Assembly: GCA_030683005.1 (NCBI GenBank)
Contig: JAUXMY010000017.1
Span: forward strand, 98,719-162,718
Source of the DNA: Caulobacter sp.
GTDB lineage: Bacteria; Pseudomonadota; Alphaproteobacteria; Caulobacterales; Caulobacteraceae
Length of the DNA stretch: 64,000 bases
Direction of reading: 5' to 3'
Under the pieces are notes generated by a model that ran no database searches, was not told the origin of the DNA, and saw nothing but the letters and a program-made list of their open reading frames with translations. Positions 9,077 through 19,815 of this stretch are shown piece by piece (position 1 is the stretch's first letter; every line of letters starts with the position of its first letter). A program made the translations under genes and the position numbers.

Positions 9077-9745
9077 ATGTCTGACGCGAAGCGGAAACCA
9101 TCGGCGGCGGAAGACCTGCGGCGGGTGCTGCGGGAGCATCCCCACCTGATCCGCGACGACGAGGAACTGCTGGCCGACCTCGGCCTGCGTGTGGACGCCG
9201 CCAACATCGTCGACTTCGGCCCGGCCGCTCTGGCGCGCGTGCACGCCGCCCACAAGCGCGAGTCCCGGGCCCGCAAACATCTCGAGGCCACGGCCCGCGC
9301 CAACTTCGCCGCCCAGGCCCAGACCCATGCCGCCGTCATAGACCTGCTGGAAGCGCGCAACCACTCCGATCTGGCCCGCCGCATCGACGACATGGCCACT
9401 TTGCGCTTCGGCCTGGTCGGCGCGACCCTGGCCATCGAGGGACCCGAGCGGGTTCCGGCCGGCTGGCATGCGCTGGTCGAGGGCCAGACCGACCTGATCC
9501 TGGGTCCGCAGGGGCTGGCTCGCATGGGATTTCACGCCCCGGCGCGCGGGCTGTTCGGCGCCAGGGGCGAGCAGGTGAAGTCGATGGCCATGGTTCGTGT
9601 GGCGATCTGGGAGCCGGCCCGGCAGGGCGTACTGGCCTTCGGTTCGCCGGACGAGCAGGGTTTCACCGGGGACATGGGCGCCGAGCTGGTCGCCTTCCTG
9701 GCCCGGGTGGTCGAGCGCACGGCGGAACGATGGCCGGTGCTGTAG
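9077..9745 (+). CDS. DUF484 family protein
   Basis: The 222-residue protein has the DUF484 pattern: an N-terminal LRRVLREHPHLIRDDEELLADLGL segment, a helical region, then a GAF-like domain ending in LVAFLARVVERTAERWPVL. Function is unknown. In many proteobacteria a DUF484 gene lies directly upstream of xerC, as here (about 220 bp, with a repeat element in between), so a link to chromosome dimer resolution or cell-cycle functions is suspected but unproven. The start ATG at 9077 follows a G-rich leader. Confidence 0.85.
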   Translation: MSDAKRKPSAAEDLRRVLREHPHLIRDDEELLADLGLRVDAANIVDFGPAALARVHAAHKRESRARKHLEATARANFAAQAQTHAAVIDLLEARNHSDLARRIDDMATLRFGLVGATLAIEGPERVPAGWHALVEGQTDLILGPQGLARMGFHAPARGLFGARGEQVKSMAMVRVAIWEPARQGVLAFGSPDEQGFTGDMGAELVAFLARVVERTAERWPVL

Positions 9746-9807
9746 CCATCTCCCTTCCCCCTGGAGGGGCGGCTATCGCGCATGGCCCAAGGGCGTACGC
9801 AACAGCC

Positions 9808-9958
9808 CCCTTCCTCCTCGATGGAGGAAGGGTCGGGGATGGTGGTGCGGACGCGACGCTTGGGGATGCGCACTGTTGGGCTCGGAGCCCCGCTGAGTCC
9901 TTCGCCCGGATGCAGCGGCCACACCACCACCCAAACCCTCCTCCATCGAGGAGGAGGG
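9808..9958. repeat. Paired GGAGGA hairpin repeats between DUF484 and xerC
   Basis: Two related perfect hairpins lie 103 bp apart: CCCTTCCTCC-TCGAT-GGAGGAAGGG (9808-9832) and CCCTCCTCC-ATCGA-GGAGGAGGG (9936-9958). They bracket a G-rich stretch and look like a two-copy intergenic palindromic element. The right arm of the second copy is a strong Shine-Dalgarno match seven bases before a TTG that opens the xerC frame. Confidence 0.65.
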
Positions 9959-9965
9959 CTTCAGA

Positions 9966-10895
9966 TTGGCTCCTCGCATGACAACGGCCCGCGAAGCCAT
10001 GAGCCAATGGCTGGACCATCTGGCCAACGAGCGCCGGGTCTCGCCCCGCACGATCGAAGCCTATCTGGGCGCCGTCTCGCCCTACCTTTCCTTCCTGGAA
10101 CAGCATCGGGGCGAGGCGCTGAGCCTTGCGGCCATGGGGACCATCGCCCCGGCCGAGGTCCGCGCCTACCTCGCCCATCGCCGCGACGGCGAGCGGCCGC
10201 TGGCGGCGCGGTCGGTGTCACAGGCCCTGTCGGCCATCCGCTCCTACCACGGCTTTCTGGACCGCCGGCTGGCGACGCCCAACGCCGCCCTGACGCTCGT
10301 GAAGGGTCCGCGCGTCCGGCCCGGCCCGCCGCGTCCGGTCAGCGAGGACAACGCCCGCGGTCTGATCGCGGAGGCTGCCGCCGATCCCGACCGCGACGAC
10401 TGGGAGGCGCTGCGCGACGAGGCGGTGCTGACCCTGCTCTGGGGCTGCGGTCTGCGGATCAGCGAGGCGCTGAGCCTGAAGCGCTCCGACGCGCCGCTGG
10501 GCGACAGCGTCCGCATTCTGGGCAAGGGCTCCAAGACGAGGATCGTGCCGGTGCTGCCGGTGGTCCGCGAGGCGATCGACGCCTATCTCGCCGCCCTGCC
10601 CTTCGCTCCCGGACCGGACGAACCGCTGTTCCGGGCCGTGCGCGGCGGGCCGCTGAGCCCCCGGCATGTACAGGCGCGGATGCAGGCGCTGCGCGGGCGC
10701 CTCGGCCTGTCGGACCGCACCACGCCCCACGCCCTGCGCCACAGCTTCGCCACCCACCTTCTGGGCGCCGGAGCCGACCTGCGCTCGATCCAGGAACTGC
10801 TCGGTCACGCCAGCCTGTCGACGACGCAGAAGTACACGGCGGTGGACGCCGAGGGCCTGCTGGCGGCGTACGGGAAGGCGCATCCGCGGGCCTGA
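9966..10895 (+). CDS. xerC: Site-specific tyrosine recombinase XerC
   Basis: The 309-residue frame has the Xer layout: an N-terminal SAM-like core-binding domain (MSQWLDHLANERRVSPRTIEAYLGAV...), then a catalytic domain with Arg in WGCGLRISEAL, Lys in GKGSKTRIVPV, HALRHSFATHLL (H-x-x-R), GHASLSTTQ (His) and the nucleophile Tyr in TQKYTAVD. XerC/XerD resolve chromosome dimers at dif. The start is uncertain: TTG 9966 has an ideal Shine-Dalgarno supplied by the upstream repeat, whereas ATG 9978 (MTTAREAM) looks more natural at protein level but lacks one. Confidence 0.93.
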   Translation: MAPRMTTAREAMSQWLDHLANERRVSPRTIEAYLGAVSPYLSFLEQHRGEALSLAAMGTIAPAEVRAYLAHRRDGERPLAARSVSQALSAIRSYHGFLDRRLATPNAALTLVKGPRVRPGPPRPVSEDNARGLIAEAAADPDRDDWEALRDEAVLTLLWGCGLRISEALSLKRSDAPLGDSVRILGKGSKTRIVPVLPVVREAIDAYLAALPFAPGPDEPLFRAVRGGPLSPRHVQARMQALRGRLGLSDRTTPHALRHSFATHLLGAGADLRSIQELLGHASLSTTQKYTAVDAEGLLAAYGKAHPRA

Positions 10896-10902
10896 CCCAC
10901 CT

Positions 10903-11018
10903 CCGTCATCCTCGGGCTCGTCCCGAGGACCCCTGTGTCGGTTCGCAGGTGCGGGTGTGGTCACGTTCTCACGTGGAAGCTGAATGAGGAGTCCTCGCCA
11001 CAAGGGCGAGGATGACGG
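10903..11018. repeat. Intergenic palindromic element (GTCATCCTCG type)
   Basis: A 12-bp perfect terminal inverted repeat, CCGTCATCCTCG (10903-10914) and CGAGGATGACGG (11007-11018), encloses two smaller hairpins: CTCGGGCTCGTCCCGAG and CCTCGCC-ACAA-GGGCGAGG. It fills the gap between convergent xerC and the esterase gene and may also act as a terminator. It resembles dispersed repeats common in this bacterial group. Confidence 0.6.
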
Positions 11019-11027
11019 CGGGAGAGG

Positions 11028-11945
11028 CTAAGCCGCCAGCTTCGCCTTCACCCACACCGCCGCCTCGTCGATCGCCCGCCGCCCGGCGCCCAGCCAGGGC
11101 GAGAAGGCGTGCCAGACGTGGATCATCTCGGGCCAGATCTCGGCGCGGACCTCGACGCCGGCGAGGCCCGCGCGCTCGGCCAGCAGGGTGGTGTCGGACG
11201 CCAGGATCTCCGCCCCGCCGGCGTGTAGCAGCATCGGCGGCAGGCCGTGCAGGTCGCCCAGCGCCGGGCTGGCCAGCGGGTGGCCGGGCCCCTCGCCCTG
11301 CAGATAGGCGTCGGCATAGGCCTGCAGGCTTTCGCGGGTCAGCATCGGGTCGTCGAGCACAGCGGCGTAGGCGGTTCCGGACTGGCGCAGGTTGACCCAG
11401 GGGCTGATGGCGAACAGGCAGCCCGGCTGCGGCAGGCCGCTGTCACGGATGGCGATGGCCGCGGCGATGGTCAGGCCGCCGCCCGCCGAGTCGCCGGCGA
11501 TGACGATGCGTCCCGGCTCGATCCCGTCACCCAGCAGGTGGCGATAGGCCTTCACCGCATCGTCCACGGCGGCCGGGAAGCGGTGCTCGGGCGCCAACCG
11601 GTAGTCCGGCAACAGGCAGGGAACGCCGATCGCGGTCGCAAGGTTGGCGGCGAGGCCCCGGTGGCTGCGCGGGCTGCCGATGCAGTAGCCGCCGCCGTGC
11701 AGATAGAGCAGCGCCCGGGCCGGATCGGCGCCGGCCGGGGTCAGGACCTCGGCCGGCAGGCCGGCGATGTCGAGGACCTCGACGGTCAGACCGGCTGGCA
11801 GCGGCGTCATGTCGCCAAAGCCGTCGATCCCGGCCCGGCGCGCAGTCCAGTCGCCAGAGCCTTCCTCCGCCGCCGGCATCGAGGCCAGCAGGGCGCGCAC
11901 CGCCCCGATCTCCGGATCCCTGTAGGTCTTCACGCCGTCCGTCAT
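11028..11945 (-). CDS. Alpha/beta hydrolase (HSL-type esterase/lipase)
   Basis: The 305-residue protein has the hormone-sensitive-lipase family marks: oxyanion-hole motif YLHGGGYCIGS (about residues 83-93), nucleophile elbow VIAGDSAGGG (Ser about residue 155), a downstream catalytic Asp in the SDTTLLAERAG region, and a C-terminal His in MIHVWHAFSPW. Such enzymes hydrolyse short acyl esters in the cytosol; the natural substrate is unknown. No signal peptide is seen. It lies downstream of lpd on the minus strand, separated by the lpd terminator. Confidence 0.88.
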   Translation of the reverse strand: MTDGVKTYRDPEIGAVRALLASMPAAEEGSGDWTARRAGIDGFGDMTPLPAGLTVEVLDIAGLPAEVLTPAGADPARALLYLHGGGYCIGSPRSHRGLAANLATAIGVPCLLPDYRLAPEHRFPAAVDDAVKAYRHLLGDGIEPGRIVIAGDSAGGGLTIAAAIAIRDSGLPQPGCLFAISPWVNLRQSGTAYAAVLDDPMLTRESLQAYADAYLQGEGPGHPLASPALGDLHGLPPMLLHAGGAEILASDTTLLAERAGLAGVEVRAEIWPEMIHVWHAFSPWLGAGRRAIDEAAVWVKAKLAA

Positions 11946-12002
11946 CTCGCCCGCTCCCTGTTATTTCCGGCAGCGTAAGGCGGCGGCGGGACCGTCCGCA
12001 AC

Positions 12003-12036
12003 GAAAACGGGCTCCGGTCCGGAGACTGGAGCCCGC
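12003..12036 (-). terminator. Intrinsic terminator of lpd
   Basis: On the minus strand, CGGGCTCC pairs with GGAGCCCG, with internal pairing GTCCGGAC in the loop, and is followed by TTTT. It starts about 25 bp after the lpd stop codon, the expected place for a Rho-independent terminator. Confidence 0.75.
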
Positions 12037-12059
12037 TGTCGTCGGTCTTCGGCCCGAAC

Positions 12060-13460
12060 CTAGGCCTGCATCGTCCAGCCTTCGACGCCCATGGCCGCCT
12101 GGCGCAGGGCCTCGGAGCGGGTCGGGTGCGGGTGGCAGGTGCGGGCGACGTCCTCGGACGCGCCGCCAAACTCCATGGCCACGCAGTATTCGGCGATCAT
12201 GTCGCCGACGTTGGGGCCGATCATGTGGACGCCGAGGATGCGGTCGGTCTTCGCATCGGCCAGCACCTTCACGAACCCCTCGCCCTCATGGTTGATCTTG
12301 GCGCGGCTGTTGGCGCTGAACGGGAACTTGCCGACCTTGTAGGCGACGCCCTCGGCCTTCAGCTCCTCCTCGGTCTTGCCGACCGTCGCCACTTCCGGGG
12401 CGGTGTAGATGACGCCCGGGATCAGGCCGTAGTTCACATGGCCCGCCTTGCCGGCGATCAGCTCGACGCAGGCCACGCCCTCGTCCTCGGCCTTGTGGGC
12501 CAGCATCGGGCCGCTGGTCACGTCGCCGACCACCCAGACGCCGCCGACGCCGGTCTTGAAGTGGTCGTTGGCGATGACGCCGCGCTTGTCCGGCGTGATG
12601 CCCACCGTCTCCAGGCCCAGACCCTTGGTGTAGGGCCGGCGGCCGATGGCCACGAGCACGTAGTCGGCGGTCAGCACCTCGGCCTCGCCGCCGGCGACCG
12701 GCTCGACGGTCAGCTCGACCGCCTTGCCCATCGACTTGGCGCCGGTGACCTTGCTGCCCAGCTTGAACTTGATGCCCTGCTTGGTCAGCGACCGCTGGAA
12801 GGTCTTGGCGGTCTCCTCGTCGATGCCAGGCACGATGCGGTCGAGAAACTCGACCACGGTGACCTCGGCGCCCAGGCGGCGCCACACCGAGCCGAGCTCG
12901 AGCCCGATCACCCCGGCGCCGATGACGACCAGCGACTTGGGCACTTCCGGCAGCGCCAGGGCGCCGGTCGAGTCGACGATACGCTTGTGGTCGACCTCGA
13001 CGCCGGGGAGCGGGGTGGGCTCCGAGCCGGTGGCGATGATGATGTTCTTCGCCTCGTAGGTCATTTCGGCGCCGTGCGGGGCGGTGACGATGACCTTGCC
13101 TGGCCCGTCGATGCGGCCCCAGCCCTTGATCCACTCGACCTTGTTCTTCTTGAACAGGAACTCGATGCCCTTGGTCAGGGCAGTCACGCTCTCGGACTTC
13201 TGGGCCATCATCTGGGCCAGGTTCAGCTTGGGCTTCACCTCGATGCCGAGTTTCGCGAACTCATCGCCGGTGGCGGCGGCGTAGAGCTCGGAGGCGTGCA
13301 GCAGCGCCTTGGACGGCATGCAGCCGACGTTCAGGCAGGTGCCGCCCAAGGTCTCGCGCCCCTCGACCACGGCGACCTTCAGGCCCAGCTGGCCGGCGCG
13401 GATCGCCGCGTTGTAGCCGCCGGGGCCGCCGCCGATGATGATGACGTCGTACTGGGCCAT
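12060..13460 (-). CDS. lpd: Dihydrolipoyl dehydrogenase (E3)
   Basis: The 466-residue flavoprotein has an N-terminal FAD-binding motif ([21 protein letters not shown]), the redox-active disulfide [15 protein letters not shown] (about residues 40-50), an NAD-binding glycine motif ([16 protein letters not shown]), a second FAD motif near GVWVVGDVT, and the catalytic His-Glu dyad in [11 protein letters not shown]3 reoxidises the lipoyl arms of the 2-oxoglutarate and pyruvate dehydrogenase complexes. It lies on the same strand about 2 kb downstream of sucA-sucB, fitting E3 service for that complex. It is followed by a good intrinsic terminator. Confidence 0.96.
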   Translation of the reverse strand: MAQYDVIIIGGGPGGYNAAIRAGQLGLKVAVVEGRETLGGTCLNVGCMPSKALLHASELYAAATGDEFAKLGIEVKPKLNLAQMMAQKSESVTALTKGIEFLFKKNKVEWIKGWGRIDGPGKVIVTAPHGAEMTYEAKNIIIATGSEPTPLPGVEVDHKRIVDSTGALALPEVPKSLVVIGAGVIGLELGSVWRRLGAEVTVVEFLDRIVPGIDEETAKTFQRSLTKQGIKFKLGSKVTGAKSMGKAVELTVEPVAGGEAEVLTADYVLVAIGRRPYTKGLGLETVGITPDKRGVIANDHFKTGVGGVWVVGDVTSGPMLAHKAEDEGVACVELIAGKAGHVNYGLIPGVIYTAPEVATVGKTEEELKAEGVAYKVGKFPFSANSRAKINHEGEGFVKVLADAKTDRILGVHMIGPNVGDMIAEYCVAMEFGGASEDVARTCHPHPTRSEALRQAAMGVEGWTMQA

Positions 13461-13597
13461 GGGATGGAGCCGCCTTGTGTCGATGATGTCCGGACATATG
13501 GGCGTTCGGACGCCCGTTCGCGAGGCGGTTTAAGGCGCCTCGCCCCTAGGTCAACACAAGAGACCCTGAAATCCGGCTTCACCGCGCCCGGGAGGCG

Positions 13598-14380
13598 TCA
13601 GTCGTCGCCGCCCTGGACGGCGTCGTTCCGGCCTGCCCTGAACCGCCCGCTCCGGCGGAGAAGGACGAACAGGACCACAAGAGCGCCGGCCTCGAGCTTC
13701 AGCAGGGCGATCACCGCCTCGCCCTCGATAGCGGAGAAGGCCGAGCCCCAGAGGGTCAGTCCCACGAACAGCCAGGTCGCCGCGTCGACGGCCAGGGCCG
13801 CGGCGGCGATCCAGATCGCCGACAGGGGATCCTTCTTGGCGGCGTTCAGCGCGATCAGGCGCAGAATCCCCGCGCCAATGCCCGCGGCGACCGGCTGCCA
13901 CATCCAGCCCGCCACGGCCGGGACCAGCCAACGCGCGGCGTCGAAGTCGCCGATCACCGGGATGTAGGCGCCGACCATCGCGAGGAACGCACGCATCTCA
14001 ACGGGCGACAGGCCGCCGAACCGGCCAACGTGCGGCAGGGCGTGGAACACCAGGGCGGCCATGACGACCGCCGTGACGATGAAGCTCTTCCAGCCCGCGA
14101 CGGCCGCGCCTCCCTCGAGCCCCGCCGCCTGCTCACGGCGGCGGTCGGCCCGACGCGACCGGCCGGAGGGCTCGGCGTCGACAGTGCTGTTCTCAACGCG
14201 GGCCATCGAGCCGAGATTGACGGTGCTGTTCTGCACCCGCGCCGGCGAGCCCAGATTGACCGTGCTGTTCTCGGTGCGCGCGCCCGAGCCAATATTGACG
14301 TCCCGCGCGCGACTCCACGGCCAGCTGAAGCCGCCGCCTCTGGACACGATGTCGTTGTTGCCGGGCGTGTCACGCATCAA
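13598..14380 (-). CDS. Membrane protein with N-terminal 13-residue repeats
   Basis: Unrecognised 260-residue protein. The N-terminal cytosolic part holds three tandem 13-residue units, N(I/L)GSxAR(T/V)xNSTV (about residues 30-68), resembling the short beta-strand repeats of bactofilin-like beta-helices. A basic stretch (GRSRRADRRREQ) follows. The rest is hydrophobic with about five TM segments (VTAVVMAALVFHAL, AIWIAAAALAVDAATWLFVGL, LEAGALVVLFVLL and others). It lies between DUF2007-like gene and lpd on the minus strand, but gaps of over 100 bp on both sides argue for independent transcription. Function unknown; coding reality is supported by composition and by the in-frame repeat. Confidence 0.7.
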   Translation of the reverse strand: MMRDTPGNNDIVSRGGGFSWPWSRARDVNIGSGARTENSTVNLGSPARVQNSTVNLGSMARVENSTVDAEPSGRSRRADRRREQAAGLEGGAAVAGWKSFIVTAVVMAALVFHALPHVGRFGGLSPVEMRAFLAMVGAYIPVIGDFDAARWLVPAVAGWMWQPVAAGIGAGILRLIALNAAKKDPLSAIWIAAAALAVDAATWLFVGLTLWGSAFSAIEGEAVIALLKLEAGALVVLFVLLRRSGRFRAGRNDAVQGGDD

Positions 14381-14569
14381 CTTTGGCCGTCCTCGGCGTT
14401 GGTCCGGCGGCAGGCGCCGGAACCGGACAGGGAGCGGTAGGGAACATCAATTCGAAGACAGGCGCCGGGCCGCGCCCTGGCCGTCTTCCTTCGGGTCCTT
14501 GCCTTTGCATGAGCGTCCGTCCCGTTTCGCGCGCAGCCTAGGCGCGGGAGGGCGACGGTAGCAAGCGCG

Positions 14570-15037
14570 CTAGGGCGAGTTGGTCAGAAGCTCGACGAGC
14601 ATGCGAACCGCGAAATAGACGCCGGCCACCGTCAGACCGCCGGCGCCGGCGACGAGCAGCATGGCCTTAAGAGCCTCGAACGGTCGATCTGAAAGGGATG
14701 TTCCCGGGTCGCGTCGGGTCGCCAGCCAGCCGGCGGCCGGGCCGAGGGTCAGCGCCAGCGCCCCGGCGACGATCCGGTTCTCGGTGGGCAAGGGCTCGGC
14801 GAGGGGCTCGTCGAGCGGCTCGACGGGCGGGGGCGAGCGCAGGATGTCGATCGTGTCGGCGAGATCCTCGTCGGGAACGCTTAGCCTGTAGCCCCCGAGC
14901 GCCCTCTGCTCGATCCAGAACACGCTTCCGTAATGAGCGTCGGCGATCGATGCGACAATGCCGGCCGAACGCAGGACGGAGGCGGCGACCTGGGCTTCCG
15001 ACAGGGTGTGAAACCGTGCAGCTTCGACAAGGGCCAT
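14570..15037 (-). CDS. DUF2007-type putative signal-transducing protein
   Basis: The 155-residue protein has an N-terminal DUF2007-like domain (LVEAARFHTLSEAQVAASVLRSAGI..., about residues 1-65), a small alpha/beta fold annotated in databases as a prokaryotic signal transducer on weak grounds. A proline/acidic linker (PPPVEPLDEPLAEPLPTENR) leads to two C-terminal hydrophobic segments (IVAGALALTLGPAAGWLA and LLVAGAGGLTVAGVYFAV). No catalytic residues are apparent. It sits 52 bp after the DUF3088 gene on the minus strand, at the tail of the sucAB transcription unit. Confidence 0.7.
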   Translation of the reverse strand: MALVEAARFHTLSEAQVAASVLRSAGIVASIADAHYGSVFWIEQRALGGYRLSVPDEDLADTIDILRSPPPVEPLDEPLAEPLPTENRIVAGALALTLGPAAGWLATRRDPGTSLSDRPFEALKAMLLVAGAGGLTVAGVYFAVRMLVELLTNSP

Positions 15038-15089
15038 GGCGACCTCCAGAGGCCAGCCTCGCGCGCGGCCGCCGTGCCGTCCAGCCCGA

Positions 15090-15425
15090 TCAGCCGAGCG
15101 GAACCGGCAGGCCGTGGCGGTGGGCGAGGAACCGGCAGATCGGCTTGGGGTCGATCACGAACCAGCGGCCTTTCGCCTGCTGCGCCTCGGGATGGTCCGA
15201 TGGCCCGTTCAGCACCAGCACCGGCATGCTCTGGTTCGCCTCGCCGACCAGCTCGACGATCGCCGCGCGCGGGCGCGGGAACGGGTAGTAGATGATCTCC
15301 AGGGTCTCGCGGACCTGCGGAAAGTAGCCGAGGAAGCCCTCGACCATCGCGCAGGGGCCGCAGAAGGACGGGGTCCCGTCCTTGTCGAACCCCGGCGCCA
15401 GCAGGAAGAGCCGGTCCCTGGCCAA
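15090..15425 (-). CDS. DUF3088 thioredoxin-like small protein
   Basis: This 111-residue protein begins MARDRLFLLAPGFDKDG and contains PSFCGPCAMVEGFL, a CGPC-like dicysteine at the start of a helix, which gives it a thioredoxin/glutaredoxin look. The later stretch SMPVLVLNG carries the cis-Pro expected of that fold. DUF3088 is the closest family recalled; its role is uncharacterised. It starts four bases after the sucB stop, so it is almost certainly cotranscribed with sucA-sucB. A redox role linked to the lipoyl-containing complex is tempting but only inference. Confidence 0.72.
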   Translation of the reverse strand: MARDRLFLLAPGFDKDGTPSFCGPCAMVEGFLGYFPQVRETLEIIYYPFPRPRAAIVELVGEANQSMPVLVLNGPSDHPEAQQAKGRWFVIDPKPICRFLAHRHGLPVPLG

Positions 15426-15429
15426 GCGC

Positions 15430-16662
<1,233 letters not shown>

Positions 16663-16711
16663 GGTCTTTGTCTTTCGTTCGGTCTGTCGTCGGGGCGAGG
16701 CGGCGTCGCGG

Positions 16712-19666
16712 TCAGGCGAAGGCTTCGGCCAGGAAGGTCTCGAGTTCTTTCAGGTGCCGGCTCATCAGGCCGGCGGCGGTGGAGGCCGAGGCGGGACGGC
16801 CGACGTAGCGGGCGCGTTTGGCCTTCACATCGAGGCGGTCGAGCGTCAGTTCGAGCCACGGATCGATGAACGTCCAGCCGCCCATGTTCTTGGGCTCTTC
16901 CTGGCACCAGACCAGCTCGGCGTTACGGAAGCGCGCCAGCACCTGGCTGACCGACTTGTGCGGCCACGGGTAGAACTGCTCGATCCGCAGGATATAGACG
17001 TCGTCACGACCGGACCTGGCGCGGGCCTCGATCAGGTCGAAGTAGACCTTGCCCGAACACATGATCACGCGCTTGATCTTGTCGTCGCTGGTCAGGGTGA
17101 TCCCGCCGACGTCGCAGTTCGCCTCGGCTCCGTCGATCATGACCCGGTGGAAGGACGAGCCCTCGGCGAGGTCGGCCATGTTGCTGACCGCCTTCTTGTG
17201 CCGAAGCAGGCTCTTGGGCGTCATCACGATCAGCGGCTTGCGGAATTCCCGGTGCACCTGCCGCCGCAGGGCGTGGAAGTAGTTGGCCGGCGTCGAGCAG
17301 TTCAGCACCTGCATGTTGTCCTCGGCGCAGGACTGCAGGAAGCGCTCGAGGCGCGCCGAACTATGCTCCGGCCCCTGGCCCTCGTAGCCATGCGGCAGCA
17401 GCATGACGAGGCCGCTCATCCGCAGCCACTTGCGCTCGCCCGAGCTGATGAACTGGTCGATGACCACCTGGGCGCCGTTCACGAAGTCGCCGAACTGGGC
17501 TTCCCAGAGCGTAAGGGTGTTAGGCTCGGCCAGCGAGAAGCCGTACTCGAAACCCAGCACCGCCTCCTCCGACAGCGCCGAGTCGACCACCTCGTAGTGG
17601 GCCTGGCCCGGGCGGATGTTGTTGAGGGGCGTGTAGTGCTCCTCGGTGGTCTGATCGATCAGGTCGGAGTGGCGCTGGGTGAAGGTGCCGCGCACGCTGT
17701 CCTGGCCGGACAGTCGGACCGGATAGCCCTCGTCCAGCAGGGTGGCGAAGGCCATGTGCTCGGCGGTGCCCCAGTCGAGACCCTCGCCGGATTCGATCGC
17801 CGCCCGGCGCGCCTCGATCACGCGGCGAACGGTCTTGTGGGCGTCGACCGAGTCGGGGATGGCGGTAATCTTGCGGCCCAGATCGATGAGCTTGGCCATC
17901 GGCACGCCGGTCTGGCCGCGCCGCTCCTCGTCGCCGGGCAGGGTCAGGCCCGCCCACTTGCCGTCCAGCCAGTCGGCCTTGTTGGCCTTGTAGGTCTTGC
18001 CGGCCTCGAACTCGGCGTCGAGGAAGGCCGCGAACTCGTCGACCCAGCCGTTGATCTCGGCCTCGGTGGCCACGCCCTCGGCGATCAGGCGCGCGCCGTA
18101 GATCTCGCGGGTGGAGGGCTGGTCCTTGATGCGCGCGTACATCAGCGGCGACGTCATCGTCGGATCGTCGCCCTCGTTGTGGCCGAACCGCCGGTAGCAG
18201 AACATGTCGATGACGACGTCCTTGCCGAACTGCTGGCGGTACTCGGTGGCCACCTTGGCGGCGAAGACCACGGCCTCGGGATCATCGCCGTTCACATGGA
18301 AGATCGGCGCCTCGACCATCAGCGCGACGTCCGACGGATAGGGGCTGGTGCGGCTGAAGCTCGGCGCGGTGGTGAAGCCGATCTGGTTGTTGACGATGAA
18401 GTGGATGGTTCCGCCGACGCGGAAGCCCTTCACGCCGGAGATGGCGAAACACTCGGCGACCACGCCCTGGCCGGCGAAGGCGGCGTCGCCGTGCAGCAGC
18501 AGCGGCAGCACATGGCCGCGGCCGGCGTCCGGGGTGTCGCGCAGGGTGAAGGCCTGCTTGGCCCGCGCCTTGCCCAGCACCACCGGGTTGACGATTTCCA
18601 GGTGGCTGGGGTTGGCGGTCAGCGACAGGTGGACGCTGTTGTCGTCGAACGAGCGGTCCGACGAGGCGCCCATGTGATACTTCACGTCGCCCGAGCCCTC
18701 GATATCCGAAGGCAGGGACGAGCCGCCCTGAAACTCGTGGAAGATGACGTGGTAGGGCTTGCCCATCACGGCGGCGAGCACGTTCAGGCGACCGCGGTGC
18801 GGCATGCCCAGCACGATGTCCTTCACGCCCAGCGCGCCGCCGCGCTTGATGATCTGCTCCAGCGCGGGGATCGCCGCTTCACCGCCGTCGAGGCCGAAAC
18901 GCTTGGTGCCGGGGAAGCGGCGGTGCAGGAAGCGCTCGAAGCCCTCGGCCTCGATCAGCTTCTTGAGGATGGCGACCTTACCCTCTTTCGAGAAGCTGAT
19001 CTCCTTGTCGCGGCCCTCGATCCGCTCCTGGAGCCAGGACTTCTCCTTAGGATCGGAGATGTGCATGTACTGCACGCCGACCGTGCCGCAGTAGGTGCGT
19101 CGCAGGATCGCCAGGATCTCGCGCAGGGTCGAGGTCTCCAAGCCCAGCACATAGTCGAGGAAGATCGGGCGGTCGTAGTCGGCCTCGGTGAAGCCGTAGG
19201 TCGCCGGGTCCAGCTCGCTGGCGTCGCCGGGCGTGGTCGCCATGCCCAGCGGGTCGAGATTGGCCTGAAGGTGGCCGCGCATCCGGAAGGCCCGGATCAT
19301 CATGATGGCGCGCAGCGAATCGAGCGTGGCGGCGCGGACGTCGGCCGGGGCGGCCGTCGGCTGCTTGGCCTCGATGGACTTGCCGAGCTTGGCCTCGACC
19401 GCCGGCCAGAGGCCGTCGATGGCCGATAGCCAGTCAGGGCGCTGGGCCGGAACGGCGCGCGGCGTCCAGGACGGCTTGCGCGCCGCCTTCTGCACTTCCT
19501 CGGCCTGATCATGGAGGGTGGCGAAGAAGCCGGCCCAGGAGGCGTCGACCGAGCCCGGGTCTTCGGTCCACCGGGCGTAGAGGTCTTCCACGAAGGCCGC
19601 GTTGGCGCCGTAGAGGAAAGAGGTTTCGGTCAGAACCTGGTTGATGATGCCTGCGTCGTCCGCCAT
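16712..19666 (-). CDS. sucA: 2-oxoglutarate dehydrogenase E1 component
   Basis: A 984-residue thiamine-diphosphate enzyme, here started at [10 protein letters not shown] (19666); the ORF-track start eight codons upstream is possible but less likely. Visible marks are the N-terminal E2-binding segment ([21 protein letters not shown]), [12 protein letters not shown], the ThDP/Mg2+ motif [13 protein letters not shown]...NNQIGFTT, and the conserved [18 protein letters not shown]. It decarboxylates 2-oxoglutarate and succinylates E2. It forms an operon with sucB; sucCD upstream ends in its own terminator, so sucAB has a separate promoter in the ~100-bp gap. Confidence 0.97.
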   Translation of the reverse strand: MADDAGIINQVLTETSFLYGANAAFVEDLYARWTEDPGSVDASWAGFFATLHDQAEEVQKAARKPSWTPRAVPAQRPDWLSAIDGLWPAVEAKLGKSIEAKQPTAAPADVRAATLDSLRAIMMIRAFRMRGHLQANLDPLGMATTPGDASELDPATYGFTEADYDRPIFLDYVLGLETSTLREILAILRRTYCGTVGVQYMHISDPKEKSWLQERIEGRDKEISFSKEGKVAILKKLIEAEGFERFLHRRFPGTKRFGLDGGEAAIPALEQIIKRGGALGVKDIVLGMPHRGRLNVLAAVMGKPYHVIFHEFQGGSSLPSDIEGSGDVKYHMGASSDRSFDDNSVHLSLTANPSHLEIVNPVVLGKARAKQAFTLRDTPDAGRGHVLPLLLHGDAAFAGQGVVAECFAISGVKGFRVGGTIHFIVNNQIGFTTAPSFSRTSPYPSDVALMVEAPIFHVNGDDPEAVVFAAKVATEYRQQFGKDVVIDMFCYRRFGHNEGDDPTMTSPLMYARIKDQPSTREIYGARLIAEGVATEAEINGWVDEFAAFLDAEFEAGKTYKANKADWLDGKWAGLTLPGDEERRGQTGVPMAKLIDLGRKITAIPDSVDAHKTVRRVIEARRAAIESGEGLDWGTAEHMAFATLLDEGYPVRLSGQDSVRGTFTQRHSDLIDQTTEEHYTPLNNIRPGQAHYEVVDSALSEEAVLGFEYGFSLAEPNTLTLWEAQFGDFVNGAQVVIDQFISSGERKWLRMSGLVMLLPHGYEGQGPEHSSARLERFLQSCAEDNMQVLNCSTPANYFHALRRQVHREFRKPLIVMTPKSLLRHKKAVSNMADLAEGSSFHRVMIDGAEANCDVGGITLTSDDKIKRVIMCSGKVYFDLIEARARSGRDDVYILRIEQFYPWPHKSVSQVLARFRNAELVWCQEEPKNMGGWTFIDPWLELTLDRLDVKAKRARYVGRPASASTAAGLMSRHLKELETFLAEAFA

Positions 19667-19765
19667 CGATCTCGCGCCTTGAGCCGCCATGAGTCAGCGG
19701 TTAGCTGTCCCGGCGTTGATATAGTCTCTCGCGCCCGATTTCCCGAGGAAACCGGCCCCCCGGCG

Positions 19766-19800
19766 AAGAAAAAGAAGCCCGAACGTCATGCGTCCGGGCT
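19766..19800 (-). terminator. Intrinsic terminator of sucCD
   Basis: On the minus strand AGCCCGGACGC pairs with the GTTCGGGCT arm around a short ATGAC loop and is followed by TTCTTTTTCTT. It lies 15 bp after the sucD stop, separating sucCD from sucAB transcription. Confidence 0.8.
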
Positions 19801-19815
19801 CTGGTTCAGGTTCGC

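Noticed and set aside
12126-13967. 613-residue plus-strand ORF opposite lpd
   Set aside because: Antisense to a complete dihydrolipoyl dehydrogenase; no domain or coding logic of its own.
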